The notes beneath the pieces were generated by a model. That model saw nothing but the letters and a program-made list of their open reading frames with translations. It made no database searches and was not told where the DNA came from. From assembly GCF_003151255.1 (NCBI RefSeq), contig NZ_CP029481.1, forward strand, positions 2,480,001-2,544,000: a stretch of DNA of 64,000 nt, written 5' to 3'. This DNA is from Microvirga sp. 17 mud 1-3 (GTDB lineage Bacteria > Pseudomonadota > Alphaproteobacteria > Rhizobiales > Beijerinckiaceae). Numbering within the stretch: position 1 is the stretch's first letter; each line of letters opens with the position of its first letter. The translations under genes and the position numbers were made by a program. Shown here piece after piece: positions 22,463 through 30,552 of the stretch.

Positions 22463-24856
22463 ATGACCGATCCCCGCCTGCCCTTTCTCTCCGAGTTCGA
22501 GCGCAAGATCCTGTGGCTGTCGAGCTGGACCATCCACAACGCCAACCATGTCCGCCCGAACCAGGACGGGCTGAAGATCGGTGGGCATCAGGCTTCCTCG
22601 GCCTCGCTGTCCACCATCATGACGGCACTTTACCTTGCGGTCCTCCGGCCTGAGGACCGGGTGGCCGTGAAGCCCCATGCGAGCCCGATCTTCCATGCGA
22701 TCCAATATCTCCTCGGTCATCAAACCCGGGAGAAGCTGGAGAATTTCCGCGGCTACAAGGGCGCGCAATCCTACCCGTCCCGCACCAAGGACATCGACGA
22801 CGTGGACTTCTCCACAGGCTCGGTAGGCCTGGGCGTGGCCCAGACGCTCTTCGCCAGCCTCGTCCAGGACTACGTGAAGGCCCATGGCTGGCGGAAGGAG
22901 CATCCCGAGGGTCGCATGATCGCCCTCGTGGGCGATGCCGAGATGGACGAGGGCAACATCTTCGAGGCCCTGCTGGAGGGCTGGAAGCAGGGCCTGCGCA
23001 ACACCTGGTGGATCATCGACTACAACCGCCAGAGCCTGGACGCGGTAGTCCGCGAGGGCCTCTATGCCCGCTTCGAGGCGATCTTCCGCTCCTTTGGCTG
23101 GGACGTGGTGGTGCTCAAGCACGGCTCGCTGATGCAGGAAGCGTTCCGCGAGCCCGGCGGCGAGAAGCTGCGGCAATGGATCGATTCCTGCCCGAACCAG
23201 CTCTATTCCGCCCTTACGTTCCAGGGCGGGGCCGCCTGGCGCAAGCGTCTCCTTGACGATCTCGGCTACCAGGGCGACGTGACGCGCCTGATCGAGCGCC
23301 GGTCCGACGAGGAGCTGGCGCGGCTCATGTCGAATCTCGGCGGGCACGACCTGCCGAGCCTCCTCCAGGCCTTCGAATCCGTCGACCACGACCGCCCGAC
23401 CGTGTTCATCGCCTACACGATCAAGGGATTCGGTCTGCCGCTCGCGGGCCACAAGGACAACCATGCGGGTCTCCTCACGCCGACCCAGATGGAGGGCTAC
23501 CGAGCGAGCGCCAAGGTGCGGCCGGGGCATGAATGGGACAAGTTCGAGGGACTGAGCCTGCCGCAGGCGGAGTTGGAGCGTTTCCTCGCCTCCGTGCCGT
23601 TCAACGCACAGGGCACGCGCCGCCACGAAGCGCCGAAGGTGCCGGTGCCGGAAACGCTCCCGACGCCGCAGCAGCCGACCATGTCGACCCAGCAGGGCTT
23701 CGGCCTCATCCTCAACGAGCTCGCACGTTCGAGCGAGCCGCTCGCGGACCGGATCGTCACCACTGCGCCGGACGTGACCGTCTCGACCAATCTCGGCGCC
23801 TGGGTGAACCGGCGGGGGCTGTTCGCCAAGGAAGAGATGAAGGACATCTTCCGCTCGGAGCGCATCCCCTCCACCTTCACGTGGGATTTCAGCCCGAAGG
23901 GTCAGCACGTCGAGCTCGGTATCGCCGAGATGAACCTGTTCATCCTGCTCTCGGCGCTGGGACTGTCCCATTCCCTGTTCGGGGAGCGGCTCCTGCCCAT
24001 CGGCACCCTCTACGATCCCTTCATCGCGCGCGGTCTCGATGCCCTGAACTATGCCTGCTACCAGGATGCCCGCTTCATCGTGGCCGCGACTCCGTCTGGC
24101 GTCACGCTCGCGCCGGAGGGCGGCGCGCATCAGTCGATTGGCACGCCACTCATCGGCATGGCGCAGGACGGGCTCGCGTCGTTCGAGCCGGCTTTCGTGG
24201 ACGAGCTCTCGGTGATCCTGCGCTGGGCCTTCGACTATCTCCAGCGTGACGGAGAGGGCCAGCCCAATGAGCGCTCCTGGCTGCGCGACGAGACGGGCGG
24301 CTCGGTCTACCTGCGCCTATCGACCCGCACGGTCGACCAGCCGCAGCGAGAAATGACGCCGGACCTCGCAGCCGACATCGTGGACGGCGCCTACTGGATG
24401 CGCAAACCCGGCCCCAATGCGCAGGTGGTGGTGGCCTATACGGGCGCGGTGGCGCCGGAAGCCATCGAGGCCGTGGGTCTCATGGCGGAGGACCGTCGCG
24501 ATATCGGACTTCTCGCGATCACCTCGGCGGACCGTCTCAATGCCGGCTGGACCGCGGCCCAACGCGCACGCGAGCGCGGCCTCGTCCATGCCCGCAGCCA
24601 TGTGGAGCGCCTGCTCGGGGACCTGCAGCCCCATTGCGGCCTCGTGACAGTGCTCGACGGCCACCCCGCGACGCTGGCCTGGCTCGGTTCCGTCATGGGC
24701 CACCGCACCCGTTCGCTGGGCGTGGAGCATTTCGGCCAGACCGGCACCGTGCAGGATCTCTACCGCCATTTCGGCATTGACGCGCAGGGCATCATCGCGG
24801 CCGCCGAGATGATCGCACCGGGCCGTCCGATCCGGCATTTGCGGGCGCTGGGCTGA
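22463..24856 (+). CDS. AceE-like thiamine-diphosphate dehydrogenase/transketolase-like E1
   Basis: A 797-residue protein of the homodimeric pyruvate dehydrogenase E1 (AceE) type, shorter than AceE (about 890). The ThDP/Mg site is visible as GDAEMDEGN followed about 25 residues later by IIDYNRQSLD; FSTGSVGLGVAQ and HIS-type residues (HNANHVRPNQDGLKIGGHQA, abbreviated HNANH...GGHQ) mark the N-terminal domain, and PEGGAHQSIGTP the C-terminal half. The substrate is a 2-oxo acid or ketose; without neighbouring E2/E3 genes it may act outside a PDH complex. Its upstream 130 bp separates it from the tRNA promoter. Confidence 0.8.
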   Translation: MTDPRLPFLSEFERKILWLSSWTIHNANHVRPNQDGLKIGGHQASSASLSTIMTALYLAVLRPEDRVAVKPHASPIFHAIQYLLGHQTREKLENFRGYKGAQSYPSRTKDIDDVDFSTGSVGLGVAQTLFASLVQDYVKAHGWRKEHPEGRMIALVGDAEMDEGNIFEALLEGWKQGLRNTWWIIDYNRQSLDAVVREGLYARFEAIFRSFGWDVVVLKHGSLMQEAFREPGGEKLRQWIDSCPNQLYSALTFQGGAAWRKRLLDDLGYQGDVTRLIERRSDEELARLMSNLGGHDLPSLLQAFESVDHDRPTVFIAYTIKGFGLPLAGHKDNHAGLLTPTQMEGYRASAKVRPGHEWDKFEGLSLPQAELERFLASVPFNAQGTRRHEAPKVPVPETLPTPQQPTMSTQQGFGLILNELARSSEPLADRIVTTAPDVTVSTNLGAWVNRRGLFAKEEMKDIFRSERIPSTFTWDFSPKGQHVELGIAEMNLFILLSALGLSHSLFGERLLPIGTLYDPFIARGLDALNYACYQDARFIVAATPSGVTLAPEGGAHQSIGTPLIGMAQDGLASFEPAFVDELSVILRWAFDYLQRDGEGQPNERSWLRDETGGSVYLRLSTRTVDQPQREMTPDLAADIVDGAYWMRKPGPNAQVVVAYTGAVAPEAIEAVGLMAEDRRDIGLLAITSADRLNAGWTAAQRARERGLVHARSHVERLLGDLQPHCGLVTVLDGHPATLAWLGSVMGHRTRSLGVEHFGQTGTVQDLYRHFGIDAQGIIAAAEMIAPGRPIRHLRALG

Positions 24857-24877
24857 GGCAGGCCACGCCGCTCACTT

Positions 24878-24981
24878 ACCTCTCCCGTGTGGGAGAGGTC
24901 GAGCGCAGCGAGGGTGAGGGGTTGCGGCTTCTCCGGGGAGGGCACGCCCCTCACCCCTGCCCCTCTCCCCATGGGAGAGGG
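24878..24981. repeat. Intergenic palindromic repeat element
   Basis: ACCTCTCCC-GTGT-GGGAGAGGT (24878-24899), GGGTGAGGGG (24912-24921) pairing with CCCCTCACCC (24947-24956), and CCCTCTCCC-CAT-GGGAGAGGG (to 24981) make a compound hairpin between convergent genes. Elements of this composition are common between genes of Hyphomicrobiales. A related CCTCCCCC hairpin occurs near 62835-62855. It may also end both transcripts. Confidence 0.75.
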
Positions 24982-25003
24982 AGAAGCACCTTTTGAAGAA
25001 CGC

Positions 25004-26188
25004 TCAGTCGTCCTCGCCGCCTGTGGGGACATTGTCCAGATGCCGGCCTTCCTCGCTGTGGCCGTCACGCTCACCCTTGGCCCAGCCTTCCTTGACCTCG
25101 GCGATGTGGTCTTCCAGGCGCCCTTCCGCGATGGCCTTGCGCAGACCGGCCATCAGGTCCTGGTAATAGGCCAGGTTGTTCCAGGTGAGCAGCATCATGC
25201 CGAGGATTTCGTTCGCGCGGACGAGATGGTGGAGATAGGCGCGCGAATAGGTGTTCGAGGCGACGCACTTCGAAGTCTCGTCGATGGGGCGGATATCCTC
25301 GGCGTATTTGGCGTTGCGCATGTTCATGCGCCCGTGCCGGGTGAAGACCTGGCCGTGACGGCCGGCGCGTGTGGGCATGACGCAGTCGAACATGTCGACG
25401 CCGCGGCGAACTGCCTCGACGATGTCATCGGGCGTACCGACACCCATAAGGTAACGCGGCTTCTCCTTGGGCATATGCGGCTCGACCGTCTCGATCATGC
25501 GCAGCATCACGTCCTGCGGCTCGCCCACGGCGAGGCCGCCGATGGCATAGCCCTTGAGGTCGAGACCCGCGAGTTCCTTCGCGCTCTCGATGCGCAGCCG
25601 CTCGACCGCGCCGCCCTGGACGATGCCGAACATCGCCTTGCCGGGCTGCTCGCCGAAGGCGATGCGGCAGCGCTCGGCCCAGCGCAGGGACAGGCGCATG
25701 GCCTTCTCGGCCACCTCGTCGGTACAGGGCAGGCGCACGCATTCGTCGAGCTGCATCTGGATATCGGAGCCGAGCAGGCCTTGAATCTCGATGGAACGCT
25801 CGGGCGTCATCACATGGGTCGAGCCATCGATATGGGACTGGAACGTGACGCCGGTCTCGTCGACCTTGCGCAGGGCCGCCAGGGACATGACCTGGAAACC
25901 GCCCGAATCCGTGAGGATCGGATAGGGCCAGTTCATGAACTTGTGCAATCCGCCGAGCCGCGACACGCGCTCCGCGCCGGGGCGCAGCATGAGGTGGTAG
26001 GTATTGCCGAGCACCACGTCGGCGCCGAGCGCCTTCACCTGATCGGGATACATGGCCTTGACGGTCGCGGCCGTGCCCACCGGCATGAAGGCGGGCGTAC
26101 GGATCACCCCACGCGGCATCCGGATCTCACCGGTGCGCGCGGCACCGTCGGTCTTCGAAATGGTGAAGGTGAATTGCTCGGTGGTCAT
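25004..26188 (-). CDS. tgt: tRNA-guanine transglycosylase
   Basis: A 394-residue enzyme that exchanges guanine-34 for preQ1 in tRNAs with GUN anticodons. Asp94 in [13 protein letters not shown] and Asp268 in [12 protein letters not shown] are the catalytic Asp residues, and [11 protein letters not shown] is the substrate loop. The usual zinc site C-x-C-x2-C...H is altered: the aligned residues are Ser306, Cys308 and Ser311 ([17 protein letters not shown]). Either the site is lost or metal is held differently. It is followed upstream by queA, the next enzyme of queuosine synthesis, probably in one transcript. Confidence 0.96.
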   Translation of the reverse strand: MTTEQFTFTISKTDGAARTGEIRMPRGVIRTPAFMPVGTAATVKAMYPDQVKALGADVVLGNTYHLMLRPGAERVSRLGGLHKFMNWPYPILTDSGGFQVMSLAALRKVDETGVTFQSHIDGSTHVMTPERSIEIQGLLGSDIQMQLDECVRLPCTDEVAEKAMRLSLRWAERCRIAFGEQPGKAMFGIVQGGAVERLRIESAKELAGLDLKGYAIGGLAVGEPQDVMLRMIETVEPHMPKEKPRYLMGVGTPDDIVEAVRRGVDMFDCVMPTRAGRHGQVFTRHGRMNMRNAKYAEDIRPIDETSKCVASNTYSRAYLHHLVRANEILGMMLLTWNNLAYYQDLMAGLRKAIAEGRLEDHIAEVKEGWAKGERDGHSEEGRHLDNVPTGGEDD

Positions 26189-26253
26189 TCAATAACCCTG
26201 ACGATCATGGTGAAAACAATCAACGAGGCGCAGGCGCACCTTGCCGACCACGC

Positions 26254-27336
26254 CTATTCTCCCCTGAACAGCAGGCTCGCATCGCCATAGGAGTAGAAGC
26301 GGTAACCTGTCTCGATGGCGTGCGCATAGGCGGCACGCATGGTGTCGAGACCCGCGAAGGCCGAGACGAGCATGAACAGGGTCGAGCGTGGGAGGTGGAA
26401 ATTCGTCATCAGGACGTCTACGGCCCTGAACTGGTAGCCGGGTGTGATGAAGATATCTGTATCGCCTGAGAATGGCGCGATCGTACCATCGTCGCGGGCC
26501 GCGCTCTCGAGCAGGCGCAGGGACGTGGTGCCGACGGCAACGATGCGCCCTCCCCTTGCCCGGGCCTCGTTGAGGGCCTGCGCGGTCGCGGCCGAGACCG
26601 TGCCCCATTCCGCATGCATCCGGTGCTGCGCCGTATCGTCCGCCTTCACGGGCAGGAAGGTGCCGGCCCCCACATGCAGGGTCACGAAACGGCGGGTGAT
26701 GCCGCGCTCGTCGAGGCGGCGGAACAGGTCGTCGGTGAAATGGAGGCCCGCAGTCGGTGCCGCGACGGCACCCTCATCCCGGGCATAGACGGTCTGGTAA
26801 TCGGCTCGGTCCTTCTCGTCGGTGGGGCGCTTGCCGGCGATGTAGGGGGGCAGCGGCAATTCGCCGAGCCGCGCGATGGCCTCATCGAGAAACGGCCCGG
26901 CGAAGGAGAAGTGCAGGGTCACGTCCCCACCTTCGCCTTTTGCCTCCACTTCGGCATCGAGGCGCACCAGCTCGCAGGCCGTGCTTTCAGACGCCTCGCC
27001 GAAGCGGATCCGGTCGCCCACGTGAAGCTTTTTTGCGGGACGCGCGAAGGCGCGCCAGCGGTCGCCCCCCTCCCGCTTGTGCAGCATGATTTCGACCCGT
27101 GCGGCCGTATCCTCACGCACGCGCATCCCGTAGAGCCGGGACGGGATGACCTTCGTGTCGTTCAGTACCAGCACATCGCCGGGCCGAAGCAGATCCGGAA
27201 GATCGCGGACCACGCGATCCTCGAAAGGCGCACCACCGGGCCTGACCACAAGCATGCGCGCCGCATCTCGCGGCTCCGCGGGGCGAAGCGCGATGCGATC
27301 CTCAGGCAGATCGAAATCGAAAAGGTCGACGCGCAT
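26254..27336 (-). CDS. queA: tRNA preQ1(34) S-adenosylmethionine ribosyltransferase-isomerase
   Basis: A 360-residue enzyme that transfers the ribosyl part of SAM to preQ1-tRNA giving epoxyqueuosine. [44 protein letters not shown] and [10 protein letters not shown] are family hallmarks, and the end [13 protein letters not shown] is typical. It lies 65 bp upstream of tgt on the same strand. Full length and normal. Confidence 0.97.
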   Translation of the reverse strand: MRVDLFDFDLPEDRIALRPAEPRDAARMLVVRPGGAPFEDRVVRDLPDLLRPGDVLVLNDTKVIPSRLYGMRVREDTAARVEIMLHKREGGDRWRAFARPAKKLHVGDRIRFGEASESTACELVRLDAEVEAKGEGGDVTLHFSFAGPFLDEAIARLGELPLPPYIAGKRPTDEKDRADYQTVYARDEGAVAAPTAGLHFTDDLFRRLDERGITRRFVTLHVGAGTFLPVKADDTAQHRMHAEWGTVSAATAQALNEARARGGRIVAVGTTSLRLLESAARDDGTIAPFSGDTDIFITPGYQFRAVDVLMTNFHLPRSTLFMLVSAFAGLDTMRAAYAHAIETGYRFYSYGDASLLFRGE

Positions 27337-27398
27337 GGAATGTCCCGATTGTCATCCCGGAGCGCCTTGAAGCGCTCCGGGATAACGGTTCGATCAGC

Positions 27399-27866
27399 TT
27401 ACGCTGCGTCCGCCGCGACCTTCATGGAGACGATGCGGTCCGGCTCGCGCACGGGCTCGCCGCGCTTGATCTTGTCCACGTTCTCCATGCCTTCCGTCAC
27501 CTTGCCCCAGACCGTGTATTGCTTGTCGAGGAAGCGGGCGTCGTCGAAGCAGATGAAGAACTGCGAGTTGGCGGAATGCGGATTGTTGGTCCGCGCCATG
27601 GAGCAGACTCCGCGCACATGCGGCTCGGCGTTGAACTCGGCCTGAAGATCCGGAAGGTCGGAGCCGCCGGTGCCGGTGCCTTGCGGGCAGCCGGTCTGGG
27701 CCATGAAGCCGTCGATGACGCGATGGAACGCGATGCCGTCATAGAAGCCCTGGCGCGCCAGGGTCTTGATCCGCTCCACGTGCTTGGGCGCGAGGTCGGG
27801 CCGCAGCTCGATGACGACCCGCCCCTTGGTGGTCTCCATGATGAGGGTGTTCTCGGGATCTGCCAT
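27399..27866 (-). CDS. Cytoplasmic peptidyl-prolyl isomerase (cyclophilin B type)
   Basis: A 155-residue cyclophilin without signal peptide. FHRVIDGFMAQTG, FNAEPHVRGVCSMAR and NSQFFICFDD contain the catalytic Arg and hydrophobic pocket. The start at 27866 is chosen for the SD AGGAGA 7 nt upstream; an upstream ATG would add a few residues. It speeds proline isomerisation during folding. It is the first of two cyclophilins; the second (28466-29017) is exported. Confidence 0.93.
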   Translation of the reverse strand: MADPENTLIMETTKGRVVIELRPDLAPKHVERIKTLARQGFYDGIAFHRVIDGFMAQTGCPQGTGTGGSDLPDLQAEFNAEPHVRGVCSMARTNNPHSANSQFFICFDDARFLDKQYTVWGKVTEGMENVDKIKRGEPVREPDRIVSMKVAADAA

Positions 27867-27928
27867 CGGTTTCTCCTGGTCTGGCATGTCTTGAAAGAAA
27901 GTCTTGGAAGAAAAGCGTTCCTGCCCGA

Positions 27929-28441
27929 TCACATAGGCCGCGTGTCGGAGAAACGGAAGGTGAAAATGCGCCCGGCCACGGCCGCCCCGAGCTTGTCGGA
28001 GAACGGCAGAGGCGTGCAACGCGTAAAGGCTTCGCGCACGGATCGCGTGAAGGGCTCGCGCTGGTCCGGCTGGTTGCCTGCCCGGTAATAGGTGATGCGG
28101 GGCTGGCCCAGCACCTCACCGTTACGCTTGAAGGCGATGCGCAGCGTGATCTCCTGGCCCGAGAGGCCGCTGCCTGCGGGCGGCTTCCAGCAGGCCTGGA
28201 GCGCGTGGAAGATGCCCGTGAGCGTATCGATTTGGAGAGCGCGCTCCCCCTCGCCCGGGCGGATGATGCCGGTGACACCCTCGGGCAGGCTCGGTGCCGG
28301 GTCGAGCTCACGGAGCCTGTCCCGGCCGTCGTCGAGCGGGGACAGGTCCTGCGCTGCCGCAGGGCCAAGGCAGGATGCGAGGAAGAACGCGGCGAGCATC
28401 TGCCGCGCCCCTACGGATTTTCGAATCGTCCTTGCTGCCAT
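27929..28441 (-). CDS. Secreted protein with TonB/TolA-C-like domain
   Basis: A 170-residue protein with a signal peptide (positive start, LAAFFLASCLGPAAAQ, cleavage about residue 30). The mature part has LQACWKPPAG, ITLRIAFKRNGEVLG and a VREAFTRCTPLPF segment, the pattern of the TonB/TolA C-terminal fold with two Cys that could form a disulphide. It stands between the two cyclophilin genes on the same strand. Function unknown; a periplasmic binding or envelope role is likely. Confidence 0.7.
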   Translation of the reverse strand: MAARTIRKSVGARQMLAAFFLASCLGPAAAQDLSPLDDGRDRLRELDPAPSLPEGVTGIIRPGEGERALQIDTLTGIFHALQACWKPPAGSGLSGQEITLRIAFKRNGEVLGQPRITYYRAGNQPDQREPFTRSVREAFTRCTPLPFSDKLGAAVAGRIFTFRFSDTRPM

Positions 28442-28465
28442 CCGCCCGTCGCTCCGATTTATGCC

Positions 28466-29017
28466 TTACTTGGCGTCCGTCGCGAGCTGCATCTTCACGA
28501 TTTTGTCGGGGCCTGACACCATGCCGTTGGCGGCGGAATTGCCCTTCTTGATCTTATCGGCCACGTCCATGCCGGACACGACCTCACCGAAGAGCGTGTA
28601 CTGCCCGGTGAGCGGGCCGCAGCCCTCATAGCAGATGAAGAACTGGCTGTTCGCCGAATTCGGATCCTGCGAGCGGGCCATGCCGACCGAGCCCTTCTTG
28701 TAGGGCGTCTTCGTGAATTCGGCCGGGATGTTGGGCAGGTCGGACTTGCCCGTACCGGTCCCGGTGGGATCGCCGGTCTGGGCCATGAAGCCCTCGATCA
28801 CCCGATGGAACGGAACGCCGTTGTAGAAGCCCTGCTTGGTCAGCGCCTTGATCTGCTCCACATGCTTGGGAGCCAGGTCCGGGCGGAGCCGGATCGTGAT
28901 GCGGCCGTCCTTCGTGTCGAGATAGACCGTGTTCTGCGGATCGGCGGCCGGCTGCTGGGCTGCGGCGGGAACGAGGCCGGCGAGCACGAGCGCTCCGGCT
29001 ACAAGCAAACGCTTCAT
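28466..29017 (-). CDS. Periplasmic peptidyl-prolyl isomerase (cyclophilin)
   Basis: A 183-residue cyclophilin with an N-terminal signal peptide (KRLLVAGALVLAGLVPAAAQ). The core repeats the neighbour's motifs: FHRVIEGFMAQTGDPTGTG, GSVGMARSQDPNSANSQFFI and YTLFGEVVSGMDVADKI. It would fold exported proteins. It lies between coaD and the TonB-like gene on the same strand. Confidence 0.93.
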   Translation of the reverse strand: MKRLLVAGALVLAGLVPAAAQQPAADPQNTVYLDTKDGRITIRLRPDLAPKHVEQIKALTKQGFYNGVPFHRVIEGFMAQTGDPTGTGTGKSDLPNIPAEFTKTPYKKGSVGMARSQDPNSANSQFFICYEGCGPLTGQYTLFGEVVSGMDVADKIKKGNSAANGMVSGPDKIVKMQLATDAK

Positions 29018-29050
29018 GATGAGGAATCTCCTGATCGGGGATGATGAATT

Positions 29051-29551
29051 TTATGGCCGGTTGAATCTGGCCTTCAACCGCTGGACGACAAGGTCCGGCA
29101 CGAAGGCCGAAACGTCGCCGCCCATGCCGGCGATCTGGCGCACGAGCGTGGCCGTGATGGGGCGGACCGGCGGCGAGGCCGGCAGAAATACGGTCTGGAC
29201 TTCCGGCGCCATGGCGGCGTTCATGGACGCCATCTGGATCTCGTAGTCGAAATCGGTCCCGTCCCGCAGCCCCCGGACGATGAGGCTCGCCCCGTGGCGC
29301 CGGGCGGCCTCCACGGCGAGGTCGCCGAAGGTCGTCACCTCCAGCTCCGTCCCGGCCGCGGCCGCCACGGGCCCGCAGACCGCCCGAAGCAGGTCGACCC
29401 GCTCCTCGGTCGTAAGCAGGGGCGTCTTGGACGAATGAACTCCGATGGCGATCACCAGCCGGTCGACCAGGCCGCAGGCTTGGCGCACCACGTCCAGATG
29501 GCCGTTCGTGACGGGATCGAAGCTGCCGGTATAGAGCGCGGTGCGGGTCAT
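29051..29551 (-). CDS. coaD: Pantetheine-phosphate adenylyltransferase
   Basis: A 166-residue enzyme making dephospho-CoA from 4'-phosphopantetheine and ATP. The nucleotidyl-transferase motif is [12 protein letters not shown] (residues about 9-20) and the C-terminal motif [10 protein letters not shown] corresponds to [19 protein letters not shown] is also typical. The start at 29551 places the conserved [10 protein letters not shown] at the N-terminus; longer starts lack homology. gyrA lies upstream on the same strand beyond a 1-kb gap with two plus-strand genes. Confidence 0.96.
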   Translation of the reverse strand: MTRTALYTGSFDPVTNGHLDVVRQACGLVDRLVIAIGVHSSKTPLLTTEERVDLLRAVCGPVAAAAGTELEVTTFGDLAVEAARRHGASLIVRGLRDGTDFDYEIQMASMNAAMAPEVQTVFLPASPPVRPITATLVRQIAGMGGDVSAFVPDLVVQRLKARFNRP

Positions 29552-29892
29552 TGCCCTAAGGCGTAGCTTGAGAACGGCCCGGGAGCAAGCGGTGCAGCAG
29601 GGGGGTGGGCAAGCCGTGCGGCTGCACACGTCAGGCTTGACCACAGCATGCAACAAGGGGGCGACCTCACGAAGGAGGGTCGCATGATCGTTCGTCTCCT
29701 GATCGTCGCCGCCACCGCCATTGCGGTCCTGAGCCCTGCCGCCCTCGCCAGCCTGACGTAATTGCTTCCGGCCCGGGCAAGGAGCCCTTCGGCGCAGCAC
29801 CTCGCCAGCCACGGCCATATCGTCTCCAGGGACTTGTGGCTTAGCGGCGGTTCGATAAAAATGAAATCTAGTTTCATTGATTGGTGCCGCCC
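29552..29892. other. Intergenic region with one tiny gene
   Basis: A 341-bp gap between divergent coaD and the plus-strand secreted protein. Apart from the tiny frame at 29684-29761, no feature was recognised. An AT-rich stretch AAAATGAAATCTAGTTTC near 29859-29876 may belong to the promoter of the gene at 29893. Confidence 0.5.
29684..29761 (+). CDS. Tiny secreted peptide gene
   Basis: A 25-codon frame, [20 protein letters not shown] then LASLT, preceded by a near-perfect SD (AAGGAGGGTCGC). Positive start, hydrophobic core and Ala-x-Ala form a signal peptide with only a few residues after it. Either a membrane microprotein or a leader peptide. The SD and Ala-rich composition are the only support. 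Confidence 0.45.
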   Translation: MIVRLLIVAATAIAVLSPAALASLT

Positions 29893-30504
29893 ATGCCCTT
29901 CCGGTTCCGCCTTTGGACCCTCCTTGCGCTCCTATCCCTGGTCTCTTGGGCCACCTTGGCCCCGCCGGGCGCTCACGCGCAGGAGCAGAGGGGCTCCTCC
30001 GCCGTCATCGAGGGCCTCCCGTTTCCCGATAAGGTTGCGGGCCTCGTTCGCGGACCGACAACCACCTATCCGCAGGCGGGCTACGGCTTCAGTGTGCGCT
30101 ACACGGGCGGGCGGCAGAGTTGGGCTGATGTCTATCTTTACGACAAGGCGCTCGATCTTACGGCACCATCGAAGGATGCTCTCAAGATCGAGATGTCCGC
30201 AGTGCTGCGCGAGATCCTGATGGTTGCGGATGCTCGTGGCGTCCGGAACGACACGAAGGTCGAGGCCACCACATTGGACGGCAGCATGGCGTCGGCCCGC
30301 CTCCGGATTGGCTCGGATAAGGCGCAGATTCTCTCCTTCGCGTTCCTGACTATCGCGCACGGCAAGTTCTTGAAGATCCGCTTCTCCACCCGGGACCTCC
30401 GGACGGGCCGGAAGCAGGCGGAAGCCTTCCGCGACGCGACATTCAAGCGGATCCAATCCACCAAGCCGGTTCTTCAGCCGAAGCGAGATCCCCGCTACAT
30501 CTGA
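29893..30504 (+). CDS. Secreted protein of unknown function
   Basis: A 203-residue protein with a signal peptide ([15 protein letters not shown], cleavage near GAHAQ about residue 30). The mature part is basic and beta-rich ([46 protein letters not shown]). No domain was recognised. It ends just before the bidirectional terminator shared with gyrA. Confidence 0.65.
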   Translation: MPFRFRLWTLLALLSLVSWATLAPPGAHAQEQRGSSAVIEGLPFPDKVAGLVRGPTTTYPQAGYGFSVRYTGGRQSWADVYLYDKALDLTAPSKDALKIEMSAVLREILMVADARGVRNDTKVEATTLDGSMASARLRIGSDKAQILSFAFLTIAHGKFLKIRFSTRDLRTGRKQAEAFRDATFKRIQSTKPVLQPKRDPRYI

Positions 30505-30526
30505 CGCCGCCGAAGATGGCATGAAA

Positions 30527-30549
30527 AAAGGGCGCCCGAGGCGCCCTTT
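30527..30549. terminator. Bidirectional terminator between convergent genes
   Basis: AAAGGGCGCC pairs with GGCGCCCTTT around CGA; A run on the left and T run on the right make it work for both the plus-strand gene ending at 30504 and gyrA on minus. Confidence 0.88.
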
Positions 30550-30552
30550 CTC

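Noticed and set aside
22382..24130. 582-residue minus-strand frame opposite the AceE-like gene
   Set aside because: It has no family features and mirrors the GC-rich codons of the clearly recognisable plus-strand gene.
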